A DNA stretch of 64,000 nucleotides from Meconema thalassinum (GCA_946902985.2 OX336389.2:279231527-279295526); one strand, 5' to 3'; shown: positions 32,097-43,369, numbered from the stretch's first letter. Notes: generated from the letters alone by a model not told the origin. Made by a program: numbers and translations.

Positions 32097-33161
32097 TGTA
32101 GTTTTAATCCTTAAAAACTGACCTTTCCAAATGCCATACAAACAACCACAGGAGTCAAATAAAAATGGTTGTAAAGGTGAAAATTTAGTAGATACCGGTA
32201 TCACCACTGTAGATGGGTTTGAACATTGTCTGACGTGAAACTTTTCCCACCATTGCCTGAATCATAAAGAACCCTGAGACCTAAAGTTGGAAATAGAGTG
32301 GTGATAAGGTCAAGAAAGGGGATGGTTGGATGAAATGTGTCCATTGACATACTAGTATTTGGAAATAAAACACATGAGCACAGTAAAGGGTGAGGAGTGG
32401 AGGTGAATGGAAGCAAAATAGGATAGATGGAAATGCTAAAAATCATTTTCTCAGTAAGAAAAAAGTGTAGGCTTAAGCCTATATATCTAGCTTAGATTTC
32501 TTGATCAACGTTTTGCTTAAATGTAAGCCATTGAAATGTGCATGTAGGCCTATCTAAAATTACACGAGGGACTATTTAGAAGTAGCTTATGGCACCCAGC
32601 TATGGGCTTACAATGTGGCGCATGCTTACTGCCATATGGCCTAAATAATGTGAAGTGTGTGTCACATGAATGTTAGGCCAATGATCGTTCTTCTACACTC
32701 TACAGGATATCTCCTAGGCTACCCTATTAACAAAGGCATGATTAGGGACCAGTGGCGTACCACTTTCGAAAACAAATAAATACCGGAGATTAAAATAGAG
32801 CCATTTAATACTACCATTATCGTACCGTAACTATTTGGTACCGATATATTCATTGGTGGTATGATGATAGAAACACCTCTCGCTATGCTTTTAAACTCAA
32901 CATTGTGCAACGCATCCGTAGACTTAATTACGGTATTGGTGCATATACCAATGCTATAAACAAAGGTTACAACACCATCACTGATTAATATAACACAGAT
33001 TGGAGTGCATACATAAATTATTTTTACATATGAACACGCATTTAGTCGACTTGTACAGGCAAAGAACAACAGGGTCTACAGGTGAAATAATTATTATAAA
33101 ATGTTACAATCTGGTCCTGTTTTTGATATTTATCTAAAACGGAAGAAACATATCGTTCATA
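32097..33161. other. No feature recognised
   Basis: The minus-strand frame 32719-33069 has some hydrophobic stretches but no motif. I would not call it. Confidence 0.45.
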
Positions 33162-34015
33162 TCTCTACTTAGTATAAAACAAAGACCCCGGTTCTTGGAT
33201 GTCACGGGTAATCTCGAGAACCACTGGATGGATGTTGATGCGGTTTTCACCATTCTGTAAAGGATGTCTCGAGGAAGGTTTCTGTAGAAAATAATTTATT
33301 TATGATCAAAGGAAGCCAAGCAGTAACCATTTCAGTGAAAAAGTCGAAAAAGAAAACCTGGCGTCCGTGCGCTTTTTAAGCTTACGCTGGGCAAACCGTT
33401 AAAAATAACTACATACTATGAGTGTGAGAATTGTTCAGCATGAAAAGTTCTACAAAAAAGTCCGCGAGAGCAAATCTCTATCTTCAATACATCGCCAACG
33501 TTTTACGTTTTCGTTTCTACCAACAATCTCCATTCAATTACTGAGGCGACAGTTTACTAGCTAGCTAGGGGCGAGCCTATCACCCCAGTTGCAGCCTACA
33601 TAGCGGGCGAGCCTATTACTCTAGATACACCAGCAGCAAACTGACGAGTCGTGTTGAGTTAAGACTTCAGAGAAGAGTGGTTGTGTTTGGAGTTTCCCTG
33701 GAAGTGCAACTTGGCTTTTCTTCATTTCGTCTGTGAACTTTTCGTTCAGCAAAAGACACAGTCAAGTTGAGATTGGACGGAAGGGGGATTTGTGTTTCAT
33801 GCACCTTGCCATTCTTAAATTACGTCTGACAAGAATTCGTTGCACATGCTATCTCCGTGATAATTTAATTAATAGTCCAGTCAGTGATTTTAACCCATCA
33901 TGCTAAGACGTAGAACGGATATAGGTCGTTGTTCATTGACATCGAAAGAAAAAAAAGCGCTTATCACGTAATGCATTCATAACTGTTCCCGGGCGAAGCC
34001 GGGGTGGGTTGCTAG
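33162..34015 (+). mobile_element. Non-autonomous Helitron-type element
   Basis: The 5' end is TCTCTACTTAGTATAAAAC, directly after A. The 3' end is a GC hairpin ('cccgggcgaagccgggg', 33988-34004), a short spacer and CTAG, followed by T (34016). The subterminal words 'taatctcgagaaccactgg' and 'gatgtctcgaggaagg' are typical of insect Helitron 5' regions. There is no Rep/helicase coding and no target duplication, as expected for A|T insertion of a rolling-circle transposon. Confidence 0.85.
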
Positions 34016-34677
34016 TGTCTGAATAAGATACGATTTTCAGGACAAGGAGCGGCATTCTTCCTCATTAATAAAATCCAAAATCACTCTGACTAAAATGCAT
34101 CATGGATGAGAGCGAGCACGCACAAATTAAGCCTAGTCCAGAAAGAAATATAACCTTCGTACAGGTATAACCTACTAATGCACAAGCTATCTAACATATT
34201 TCTCTTTTAAATACACCCTAGAACTAGAATCTATGCGCTAAAATGTTTCATGGACAACAGCTGTGAAAGAACATTAACTGTGCTGAACCAAGAACTGCCA
34301 CCGGTTAAATATGAGATCAGATCAAGACGCCGTGATCTTAGATTAACGTTTGTACAACGAAAATTCTGAGTTCAGAACGCGCGAAGATCAGCTGAATCCG
34401 GTGAACTGAGATCAAATACTTTCTGCAATCGGCCCTAAGCATTTTAAAATCTAGACCCATGCTCTTAAAGAGGCATCAATAAAATGTTATCTGGTTGACA
34501 TGGAAAACTCTTACTGTTTGTTTGCATGCGCACATATGATGGGAAGCGTTAACACAACATCTTGGTTGTGGACACATGCATCTTAGTAGTTAGCATTTGT
34601 TTTTGGAATTGAATGTAGTAAAATTAATGTATGTCATACAACCTAGATTTTAGAACTGATAAAATTTGCTAGGAAGA
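34016..34677. other. Unique stretch with a MITE-like relic
   Basis: 34325-34437 ('cgtgatcttagattaacg', 'gaactgagatcaaatac', 'tgcaatcggccctaa') shares terminal words with 26668-26800. It is probably an old MITE whose ends are eroded. Confidence 0.45.
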
Positions 34678-34876
34678 TCATCTAGGGTTTGGGCAGGAGG
34701 TGGCCGTAGCCTCAATTTAAGTAGCAGCCCCGCATTTGCCTGGAGTAGAAGTGAGAAACCAAGGAAAACTACCTATAGGACGACCGAGGTGGGAACCGAA
34801 CCCACCTGTTCCCAGTTCTGCCTCTCGAAGCTGAGCGTATCCCATTCATATATGAATTAAATTTCTTGGCAGAGTA
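34678..34876 (-). repeat. SINE-A copy, truncated at both ends
   Basis: Core 'gcatttgcctggagtagaag' and body 'tctcgaagctgagcgtatcc' are present. It stops at 'aaatttcttggcagagtaag', before the head B box. Confidence 0.82.
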
Positions 34877-34974
34877 AGTACTAGAAGCCCTGAACTAAAA
34901 CATGCCCTGATAAAAATAATATAATAAAACAAATTATTTGGCATGATTTCATATGCACGCATACTTCAAAAGCA

Positions 34975-35095
34975 AACAAGCTTGTAGTTTTACGTGCCTC
35001 TCAACCTCGTGACCATAAGCACTCCTGTTAACGTGGAACCAGAATCACTGGAAGAAACTCACATGCATTAACCAGGAACTAAATCCGGTCAAAAT
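34975..35095 (-). repeat. SINE-C copy
   Basis: 'aagcttgtagttttacgtgc', 'cctcgtgaccataagcac' and 'taaccaggaactaaatccgg' form the complement of SINE-C from tail to B box. Confidence 0.78.
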
Positions 35096-35539
35096 TGGTA
35101 TGAATTAAGCAGCTGAACTTTCACGCTCCATACTGCAATTTACGAAGATTCGTGTGTCCTTTTTTTAATGTTTGAACTAATAAATGAATTCTCAGGAAAT
35201 TTTAAATTCTCCTCTGCAAGACCCAATGGCTGTTTATCAGCTCCCTGGGATAACAATTGTTTGCGGCTTTACTTTCCCTTTCAAGTGGACGTTCTTCTAG
35301 GCCAGGGCATTTAGATTACTGTAGAACATATGCCTACGTAAGCTGTGTTGCTTCTAAACTCAGGCGTAATATATGCATGTCCTCCAAGATAAAAGCAGTG
35401 AACTTTAGGGATTGCAAAAGAACTGTTCGTACGTAGTTTAAGGCCCTTATTTTTAGCCTACTTTCAATTTTTGTAAAAAATGAAAGTAGGCTTAAGAAAT
35501 CTACACAGGGCCAAAAATTGTGTGTCTGTGTGTATGTGT
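35096..35539. other. No feature recognised
   Basis: AT-rich. A short inverted pair 'tagcctactttcaatttttg'/'caaaaatgaaagtaggctta'-like sequence at 35454-35495 is the only structure. Confidence 0.4.
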
Positions 35540-36019
35540 GTGTGTGGGGTTTGGTATGTTTTCCCCCCTATCAATTCAACACGATGAAACCGAATTGAAC
35601 GAAATTTGGTACAGAGGTAGCACTAGCAAAGGGCATCTCAGTGTCATGTTTTATATCGGCCGCCATCTTGACGGAAATGAAATGGCGGACACCCAAATGT
35701 TCAAAGCTTAGATCAAATTACAACTAACCTAATCATCTGATCTCTACCAAATTTTGCAACAACATACCTACATGTGAGAAGCGTCTTTTAACCAAACTAC
35801 AAGGTCATCAGACTAATAGTTTGCAGATGGCGGCCGTGTATGTGTGAAAATCGATCCCCCCTATCAATTCAAACACAACGAAACCTAATCGAACCACCTT
35901 TGGTACGGAGGTAGCACTAGCAAGGGACAGCTCAGTGTCATGTTTTAGCCTATATTGCCGCCATCATAACAAAAAAATGGCGCCCACCCAAATGTTCTGA
36001 GCTTAAATCAAATTACGAA
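35540..36019 (+). repeat. Tandem repeat of about 285-295 bp, units 1 and 2 (first part)
   Basis: Unit landmarks 'ccccctatcaattcaa', 'gaggtagcactagcaa' and 'ctcagtgtcatgtttta' recur at a 284-bp step (35628 and 35912). The 'atctctaccaaattttgcaa' block at 35741 has its partner only at 36664, because a roughly 640-bp repeat interrupts unit 2. Confidence 0.85.
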
Positions 36020-36047
36020 TAGGAAAGATCGGACGTTGGCGGTCAAA

Positions 36048-36312
36048 GGGTTACCATTTAATAACGGCAATAAAGGAAAGACTAACAAAAATAATAATTT
36101 CCAGACATTTTCAAGAAAAATGACCGGAGCCCCACCAGAAGACATGAACGAGGAAGACACACCATGTGCAGTTTGTAGTGTTAACTTTTTATTCCGCACA
36201 GTCACTATCAAAGGGTTGTTGGATACAATACCAAGACTGTGGAACATGATATCATGATATGTGTGTTGGGGGTACGGGAAGGAAACACTTCATTTGTGGT
36301 AAATGCCACTGA
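36048..36312 (+). pseudogene. Broken C-terminal PHD-like zinc finger, transposase-type
   Basis: One frame gives 'PPEDMNEEDTPCAVCSVNF'. The finger continues in other frames as 'WIQYQDCGTW', then 'YHDMCVGGTGRKHFICGKCH' and a stop at 36310. The C-x2-C, W-x-H and final C-x2-C order is that of the PHD-like tails found at the C-terminus of many pogo/Tigger- and jerky-type transposases. Two frameshifts break it. The rest of the transposase is absent. An independent copy with the same breaks is at 52330-52590. Confidence 0.65.
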
Positions 36313-36664
36313 GAAAAAAAAAAAACATAAGTTACATACAAAATTTACGTGTGACGCCAGGAGCTTGGTTTCCTGGCTTCCTTGGAATCTAAATCCATTT
36401 CCTGTTGCATGCTAAATATCGTAGGATGACAAGGTTGTTTGTCACTATGTATTTCTCTACGTTCACTTTCATTTACGAAAATGAAGGCACATCTGTGCCT
36501 CTCATAGCCCCACTACATTTGTTTTGATTTTCATTTTATTTCAACAAGCCTGTATAGTGTAATATCCGTACTTCGTTAATATGTGTAACAAGTAGGAATC
36601 GGATTCTTGGGTTTTTATCTAGTTTCAAAACGACCTATGTCCATCTTAGGTCAAAATTTAGTTT
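36048..36664 (+). repeat. PHD-tail repeat, copy 1
   Basis: Collinear with 52330-52922, highly similar (estimated over 90%). It inserted into the second unit of the flanking tandem repeat. It contains the broken zinc-finger tail (36048-36312), then 'gtgacgccaggagcttgg', and ends 'tcttaggtcaaaatttag'. Because both copies start and stop at the same points, this appears to be a defined element or a standard deletion derivative. Confidence 0.82.
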
Positions 36665-36765
36665 CTCTACCAAATTTTGCAACAATATACCTTAATGTGG
36701 GAAGCGTCTTCTGACCAAACTACAAGGTCATCAACCAAATAGTTTCAAGATGGCTGATGTATGAA
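36664..36765 (+). repeat. Tandem repeat unit 2, remainder
   Basis: 'ctctaccaaattttgcaaca', 'gaagcgtcttctgaccaaac' and 'caaggtcatcaaccaaatag' complete the unit interrupted at about 36020. Confidence 0.85.
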
Positions 36766-37371
36766 TCATGCAAATATTATAGCCATACCGTAACTTATGA
36801 TTCAACAAGGCCTGGCCTTACCAAATACGCTCATCGTACATAGGGAGGTTTAAGCTCTCCTCAAGGAGGTGACTGGTAGGATATTAGCATTTTAAAAAAG
36901 AATATGTAACTGCAGTAGGGACTAACAGTTCAGGCTAACCGTGCCCTATCGTGCTTGTCCGTGCCGTACCGGCTGATCAAAACGGTAGAATGTACGGAAC
37001 AAAATAATACATACTTAGTATCAAATGGTTTATAGAAACGGCAGAAAACGCTAATGAATCCTTGATTGAAAGACATAATATCATGGAGTTATACTAAACC
37101 CGTTGTAAACCAATCTTTAGAGTACGGAATCAATGGCGTAGTGGTAGCGACCTGGACTCATAGTCTGGAGGTTCGTGGATCAAATCCCTGCAGGTTCAAA
37201 TTCTCTTACTTACTTGATTTATAGCTACTCACACGTTATAATGTTAAACATATATAGTGTGTATTTGCAATTGAAAATATTATATATATACTTATAACAC
37301 CACATACGATTATTTCAACACTCGACTACGGCGATTAAAATTCGTTATCTTTGATCCGCGGTCGAGTCTAT
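36766..37371. other. Unique stretch with a tRNA-like patch
   Basis: Around 37135-37205, 'ggcgtagtggtagcgacc' and 'ggatcaaatccctgc' mimic A and B boxes, but the T-loop and stems do not make a genuine tRNA. It may be a decayed SINE head or another RepX-type module. A TA-rich tract is at 37280-37295. Confidence 0.4.
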
Positions 37372-37520
37372 TGTTGTTGATTCTTTAGGGGATTTGCGGC
37401 ATCGTGGCCATGTAGGCCCGAGTACTTGGGTGTGTGTAGAAGTTGTCTGTTAACCTGTGTTATTGTGATGGCTGTATTTGTGTGTGTGTATATACTGTAT
37501 AATTCAGGTGAGGATTCAGT
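37372..37520 (-). repeat. SINE-A tail portion
   Basis: 'ctttaggggatttgcggcat' to 'tgtataattcaggtgagg' is the complement of the SINE-A tail. The core and head are missing. Confidence 0.75.
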
Positions 37521-38719
37521 CAATCAAAGCATAATATCCGTATAGCACGTTGTATTTAAACAAGCTACTACAACCAACATTCAGTTATACTTCTTGAAAA
37601 GGACAAAGAGTTATAACTATACCCATGCATTTAAGAGAATGTAGGCTATAGGTTCTTTACTGAACATCTTGTTTGATACCTATTCTCCCATTAATTATTT
37701 CTTGGCATAAGCATCATTTCTACCCGCAGAATTTTTATTATTTAGTACCACGGGATATCGTGGTTAACATTTAAGTGCACCTTATGTGCTTGAGTTACGC
37801 TTGCCTGACAACGACCTAGGATTTCTGGTAATCCCTGATATTTTCTTTTGAATAAATAAAAAAGTTAACATAAGGCCAAGAATGGTGATCCTATTGAAGT
37901 TGAATTATTGATATTGATTGTAAAATCTACTTAAGTCTTTTCCATAATATTTATCTGATGGTTTCAACATGACTTTTTTAACATAAAAGCACTCGATTTA
38001 ACTTGACTTGGTGAATACAAGACGCGGTTTTTCAGTGCCAGCTCCTGTGGTGCTCTCAGTTACTCGAGGGAGTCTCTCAAGAGAAAGTAATACTACGCGG
38101 TTTTTTATGTAACATTTTATTGGTTCAAGAGACTCACTCAGGTCGTAACAACTAGAGACCAAAATTGAATGAGGCTAGTCTTCGAAGGCCCAATCATGCA
38201 GTATGGCAGTTAAGAAAAACACTTCATTATGTTCAACTTATTTAGCATGGGCCAGTCTCTCCAGACTGGTGCGTAGTGCTGGGAGAGTCTCAGTTGAGTT
38301 GGCGGTAATTCCCCGTGTCATGTCTGGGGAGTGGATGATGCAATAACCGCCAGAGCCATATAGCTCGCCCGGTGATGTAATGGCCTCAGCTAGTCTACGG
38401 TAAGCTTCCGTACAGCTCACAACATGATTGCTTGTAATTGATTGGTTCAGTCCGTTTCATGGCTTTAAAATTAGTGTTGAAACGGGTATTTTCGTACGCT
38501 GTAGATTTTCTGAAACATGAACAACAATTAGTGTTGGCCGCAGGGCACATAATAGCCCACAGTTTAAATGATAGGTATCTAAGAAAAAATACTTTATATT
38601 GCTTGATTTGAACGGAATTGTGGATTTCTGTAATATGGAAAAAGGTAATGAATTAGCAATATTTAACAGATTCCCACGAATTCAATTCCCCGCCCTAGCA
38701 TGAATTTTAATCCTAGTAA
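37521..38719. other. No certain feature
   Basis: A GC-richer island at 38160-38430 holds a 60-codon minus frame without a recognised domain. No splice or poly(A) context supports it. Confidence 0.4.
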
Positions 38720-38985
38720 GAAGTTGAGTAGCTTCTAGAGGACGGTTAAGAAGATTGGTGAGTGGTGAGTTCGTATCCTACTCTCGGTCATCATAGAAGT
38801 GGTCTTCAGAGGTTTCCTAAAGTAAATTCACATTGCGGCTGCCACCTTCCCAATCTTAGCTCCTAGTTACAAGTACACACACTAGTACGGTGACTACGAT
38901 AATCCAGGTTATCAGATACATTCCATGCGCATTCAAGTACCCAGGTCAATGACCATGAAATCACTATCTCTAAGTGAAACAATGA
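38720..38985 (+). repeat. SINE-A copy, diverged
   Basis: 'tgagttcgtatcctactctc', 'catagaagtggtcttcagagg', 'gttatcagatacattcc' and 'gcattcaagtacccagg' follow SINE-A from body to tail. Confidence 0.75.
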
Positions 38986-39590
38986 TAAACTGTGGGGGCC
39001 GGTTTTATTTATGGTATTCATAAAAGTTTAAAGAAATTCCCCAAAATATTTACCAAAATATTCTGAAATTTATTTGTGGTTAACTACAGTAGAATGAAAA
39101 TAAAGGCAGTTATGCAATCAGAATGGTTAATTTAAACTTTATGAGTTGCCCATTTCTTTTGTTAAAAATAATTGGCATTTTTTGAGATCGCTTAACAACT
39201 GCAACAATGAATTCATTACAATTTTACTTTCTCAAAATTGTATACATTGGTGTTTTTGATGCCCCCTACTAATTTTATTAGTTAATTACTATTATGCCAA
39301 GAAAAATAACATATTTTTCTAAAAATGCAATATTTCAAAATTTTTGTCTTTCCTTTCTTTTTATTCAGTTTTTGAATGGGGACATTTTTTTCTCAGCTTT
39401 AGTACAGGGCGTTAGTAATTTAACAAACACTTTCAGAGCCAGGATAATGAACCATACGGCCCAGGTGGGACGGAACTCAAGGCCCTTCGCACTAAATAGC
39501 AGCGTGCTAAGTAGTCACTGTATAATGGGTGTTGTTGAGTAGTATTTACACCAGAGGCGCTAAAGTGAATTGCCCCCAGTGGACAGGATA
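38986..39590. other. AT-rich stretch without gene
   Basis: No repeat recognised. 39440-39500 ('gaaccatacggcccagg', 'gacggaactcaaggccc') hints at a decayed SINE head. Confidence 0.4.
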
Positions 39591-39599
39591 CAAGCAATT

Positions 39600-40150
39600 A
39601 AGGACCTGTCCTTAACACAGCTGGTTCGCGCTCATCACAAGAGACTTCCTATTTTCTCTGTGTGGCATGACAAGGTCAGCACAACATTACTGCCACTTCC
39701 CCGAGACCAAATGCACTGTACAGGCCAGACTCTCACAATAGGTGGCCCGCGGGCCACAGCTGGTTCGCGCTCATCACAAGAGACTTCCTATTTTCTCTGT
39801 GTGGCATGAGAAGGTCAGCACAACATTACTGCCACTTCCCCGAGACCTGATGTACTGTATAGGCCCGCGGACCGCCAATTGTCAGGGCCTAACCTCTACA
39901 GTACATCAGGTCTCGGGGCGCTAGCACTAGTCTAGTACTGATCACGCCATGCCACAAAGTGGATGTGAGAAGTTCCTTGTGATGAGCGCAAACCATCTGT
40001 GGCCCGCGGGCCGCCAATTCTCAGGGCCTAACCTTTACAGTACATCTGGTCTCGAGGCGCTAGCACTAGTCTAGTACTGATCACGCCATGCCACAAAGTG
40101 GATATGAGAAGTCCCTTGTGACCAGAGGTACTGTACAGGTTAGGCCCTGA
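39600..40150. repeat. Four-copy head-to-head palindromic cluster
   Basis: Two direct copies of a unit ('cagctggttcgcgctcatca', 'acattactgccacttcccc', 'gagacctgatgtactg') start at about 39618 and 39758. They are followed by two inverted relatives starting at about 39893 and 40020 ('cagtacatcaggtctcgggg', 'ccttgtgatgagcgcaaac'). The symmetry axis lies near 39875, between matching 'acctgatgtactgta' and 'tacagtacatcaggt' words. 'ggcccgcgggcc' palindromes separate units. No coding frame is meaningful. Confidence 0.85.
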
Positions 40151-40274
40151 CAATAACCAGACCGGGGGAAACAGAACTGAAACACATTAATCGTGCAAGG
40201 CATGATTTGAAAACTGCATTTCTTACCTGCTTACCGTGTGTCTAAATGTAGGGAGTATTTGAAAAGGAGTTGTT

Positions 40275-40770
40275 GCTCATTCTTTAGGGGCTTTGCAAGC
40301 TCAGTGTACTTGGGTGTGTGTAGAATTTACTGATAGCCTGCGTCAATGTGTTGTCTGTGCTAGTGAGTGTATTTGTTATTGAGGTAGGATTTGACTAATA
40401 GCCTGCGTCCATGTGTTGTCTGTGCTAGTGTGTGTATTTCTTATTGAGGTAGGATTTGACTAATAGCCTCCGTTCATGTGTTGTCTGTGCTAGTTGGTGT
40501 ATTTGTTATTGCGGTAGGATTTTGATAGGAAGCGACCGTGGCCTTAAGTTATGTACCATCCCAGCATTTGCCTGGAGTTGAAGTGGGGAAACCACGGAAA
40601 GCCACTTCCAGGATGGATAAGGTAGGATTCAAACCCACCTCTTCTCAGATTTGCTTCACGAGGCCAAGTGTACCCCGTTCTGAGACCAGAATTACATTTC
40701 ATGGTAGAGCCGGAAATCGAACCCGGACCTCCGCGGTGACAGCTAAGAATGCTAGCCACTATACGATTGA
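40275..40770 (-). repeat. SINE-A with an internal 65-bp triplication
   Basis: Complete from tail ('ctttaggggctttgcaagc') to head ('gaaatcgaacccggacc'). The segment 'atagcctgcgtcaatgtgtt...gaggtaggattt' occurs three times, with landmarks at 40336, 40401 and 40466 (65-bp step). Confidence 0.9.
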
Positions 40771-40959
40771 AAAGGTGTGTGTGCCTATGTCGTTTCTTAC
40801 TGTGGTTATTAAGTACGTTTGCTTTAATTTAGTTACTTTAGAAACGTGCCTCACCCCTCCCTGGTTTTTAAATTCATTTTCTTCCATGCAGCAAGCTCCA
40901 GATTATTCTTGTTGTTGCTGCTTCGTTTTTGTGGTTTGGACTTCGTGTTTAGCTCTGTA

Positions 40960-41260
40960 TACTTGTGTGTATTCGTAATTCAAGTGAGGATTGGGAAGGA
41001 GGCAGCCGAGGATTTATGTTAGGAACCGTACCGAGATTTGCTTGGACCAGTTGTCTAATGAGAAACCACGGAAAACCCCTTCCAGGATGGCTGATGTAGG
41101 AATCGAACCCACACTTACTCGGGTTTGCATCAAGAGGCTTAGTGTACCCTATTTTAGCCCTCAGACCAGAATTAAATTTGAAGGCAGAGCCGGGAATCAA
41201 ACTCGGAACTCTGGGGGTGACAGCCAATAATGCCAGCCGCTGCACCACGAGGTGGTAGTT
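40960..41260 (-). repeat. SINE-A copy
   Basis: 'attcaagtgaggattggga', 'gaaaccacggaaaacccc' and 'gggaatcaaactcggaac' mark body, core and head. The tail is absent. Confidence 0.85.
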
Positions 41261-41861
41261 CCAGTTTCTTAATAATTCAATTATGTCATTTTTACTTATT
41301 TATTTTAGTTGGTTATGTATGAGTCAGGATGATCAATGAGCCCGTGATGACAGAGAAAAGTTCACACAATTTTGGACAACACTAACACCTATGTCAGAGG
41401 CTGGATTCCAACAGCCGGATGCCCCGCACTCTAAAGCCTAGTCCACACCGGCAGATTTGTTTGCAGACTGTATGTAGATTGTTTGCATACTGTATGCAAA
41501 CTGTTTGAAAACTGTGTGAAGACTGTATGTATACTACTTTGGAGTCTGGAAACAGTCTCCATACAAGTCTGCATACAGTATGCATACTGTATTGAAGCAT
41601 TGTATCCGATACAAGTACCGTATGTTACTTGTTTTGCGTCCACACCAGAATTAGACCTCTAGTCCACATTCATACCTTTACCACAGGGTGATTTCTTATA
41701 AAGTCTGCGAATGTGTAAATTGGGGAACCAAAGTGAAACGATCAAGGTGGGAGGGGGATTGTGTTTAAATGTACCTCTTGCATTAGTCGAATAATTAACC
41801 AAAATACTCATTCTACTAATATTTCATATAACAACCGCTATTTTCTTTTCGTGGAAAAAAA

Positions 41862-41983
41862 AATGTCAAAGACACACGAAATGTATAGCGTAACAACAAA
41901 AAGTCCCTTGTTATTAAACCTTATATGGTGCACCATAAAGAAGGATGGGAAATTGAAACTAGAGTAAATCAACACAATATGAT
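41862..41983 (+). repeat. 122-bp perfect direct repeat, left copy
   Basis: Identical base for base to 42437-42558 (575-bp offset), from 'aatgtcaaagacacacgaa' to 'aatcaacacaatatgat'. The 453 bp between the copies include a SINE-F. Confidence 0.93.
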
Positions 41984-42149
41984 TTGACACCCCGCCGGTA
42001 GCCCCACTAAACTACATTTTGTGGCAATATAATGAGATCACTGTGTGGTCATTGGTGGGACATGTTTCAAGGCCTAATTAGTTTTGGTCCCTTCATCAGC
42101 CGATATGAATTAATAAATACCGATAGCAGTGGCTATGCGCCCTAAAGCG

Positions 42150-42430
42150 CAGCGTTAGGTCATGGGGCCAAACTCTCTGCTGACTCGGTAGACGCGTGGG
42201 TTCGAGCCCCACCGTCGGCCGTCCTTGAAATGGTTTTCCGTGGTTTCCCCATTTTCAACACCAGGCAAATGCTGGGACGGTACCTTCTGACAGGCCACGG
42301 CCGCTTCCTTCCACACCCTAGCCCAGTTTCATTCATCTTCATCCATTCCATCTCTCATCCCGGCACGCAGGTCGCCCACGGGCGTCGACTAGAAAGACCT
42401 GCACTCGGCCTCCTAGGAGGCCACACGAAA
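42150..42430 (+). repeat. SINE-F copy
   Basis: Head 'actcggtagacgcgtggg' and 'gttcgagccccaccgtcgg', core 'cttgaaatggttttccgtgg' and 'ccaggcaaatgctggg', then the tail 'actagaaagacctgcactc' to 'aggaggccacacg'. The tail matches SINE-B while the head differs. Confidence 0.88.
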
Positions 42431-42436
42431 AAAAAT

Positions 42437-42558
42437 AATGTCAAAGACACACGAAATGTATAGCGTAACAACAAAAAGTCCCTTGTTATTAAACCTTATA
42501 TGGTGCACCATAAAGAAGGATGGGAAATTGAAACTAGAGTAAATCAACACAATATGAT
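42437..42558 (+). repeat. 122-bp perfect direct repeat, right copy
   Basis: See 41862-41983. It follows the SINE-F tail immediately. Confidence 0.93.
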
Positions 42559-42920
42559 GTGGAAAAACGTGGCTAGCTGGATGCGTCTGTGGTTTGTATC
42601 CGGTCTACAGTTTCAAAACACGTCCACACAGGAAGACTTGAGACAAAATACTTGTTTCTTGTATGCGTGTTTTCCATTTCGTTGGAAAACAGAAAACATT
42701 GTATCTTGTATCTTGAAACACGAGATTTGTATGTCATTTGTATGTCAATTGTATGCAAACTGTATGCAGACTGTTTCCAAACATCAATCGAGTCTCCCGA
42801 TTGTATGTAGAATGTTTTCAAAAAGTTTGCAAACATCCCGCATACAAACGAGAAACATTTGGGAAACAGTCTGCATACAATATTTCTGGAAACAAATCTG
42901 CCGGTGTGGGCGAGGCTTAA

Positions 42921-43369
42921 TCTGAACTACTCCACCGGCATCGCTTAGGCCAAGCAGCATTTTACAGCATAAGCTTTAAGGCTGCTCGTGTCGTATTCGA
43001 GATGAATTTTCAATAAAAAAAAAAAAAAACCAATCTTAAAGAATCCACTGTAAGGTAGGAGGTGATGTAAACCGCATCGGATTGTAGCGGCAAAGTCGAC
43101 TAGTTATTGTTCCAACATACGGTTGTTACAATTTAAAGAGCTCCCATAAAATCCTTATCTGCCATTTCGAACTAGGTTGGGCACTAAAAAAATAACTTAC
43201 ACATGATTACGGTTAGTCAATAAACTTTTACTGAGCGGCAAATTACAGTGCAAAGTGACAAAGATAAGCACTAATTATTTTTCGGCATATTCCCCCAGTG
43301 TCCATAAACAACGGTCCTACAAGTTCTACCTATACTAAACCAATGTTTCGATTCCCTAACATCCTTATA
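42921..43369. other. No feature recognised
   Basis: A homopolymer A tract (about 43015-43029) is the only notable element. Confidence 0.45.

Larger units (their letters stand above)
41432..42920. mobile_element. MITE-like element with 30-bp terminal inverted repeats
   Basis: The ends 'taaagcctagtccacaccgg' plus 'cagatttgttt' (41432-41462) and the complement of 'taagcctcgcccacaccgg' plus 'cagatttgttt' (42890-42919) match. Words like 'gtatgcaaactgttt' recur near both ends as subterminal repeats. The style is hAT-like, but no 8-bp duplication is evident. Its interior is enlarged by a 122-bp direct duplication and a SINE. Confidence 0.75.

Noticed and set aside
31908..32207. Asn-rich minus-strand ORF and Ile/Leu-rich plus-strand ORFs
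   Set aside because: Translation of a TTA/TAA microsatellite.
32719..33069. 116-codon minus ORF with hydrophobic segments
   Set aside because: No motif or homology that I recognise, and the first codon context is weak. Likely chance in AT-rich DNA.
37135..37205. Possible tRNA gene
   Set aside because: A- and B-box-like words exist, but acceptor and T stems do not pair properly, and SINE heads of this look are common here.
38238..38420. 60-codon minus ORF in a GC-richer patch
   Set aside because: No domain, splice or poly(A) context; too short to support.
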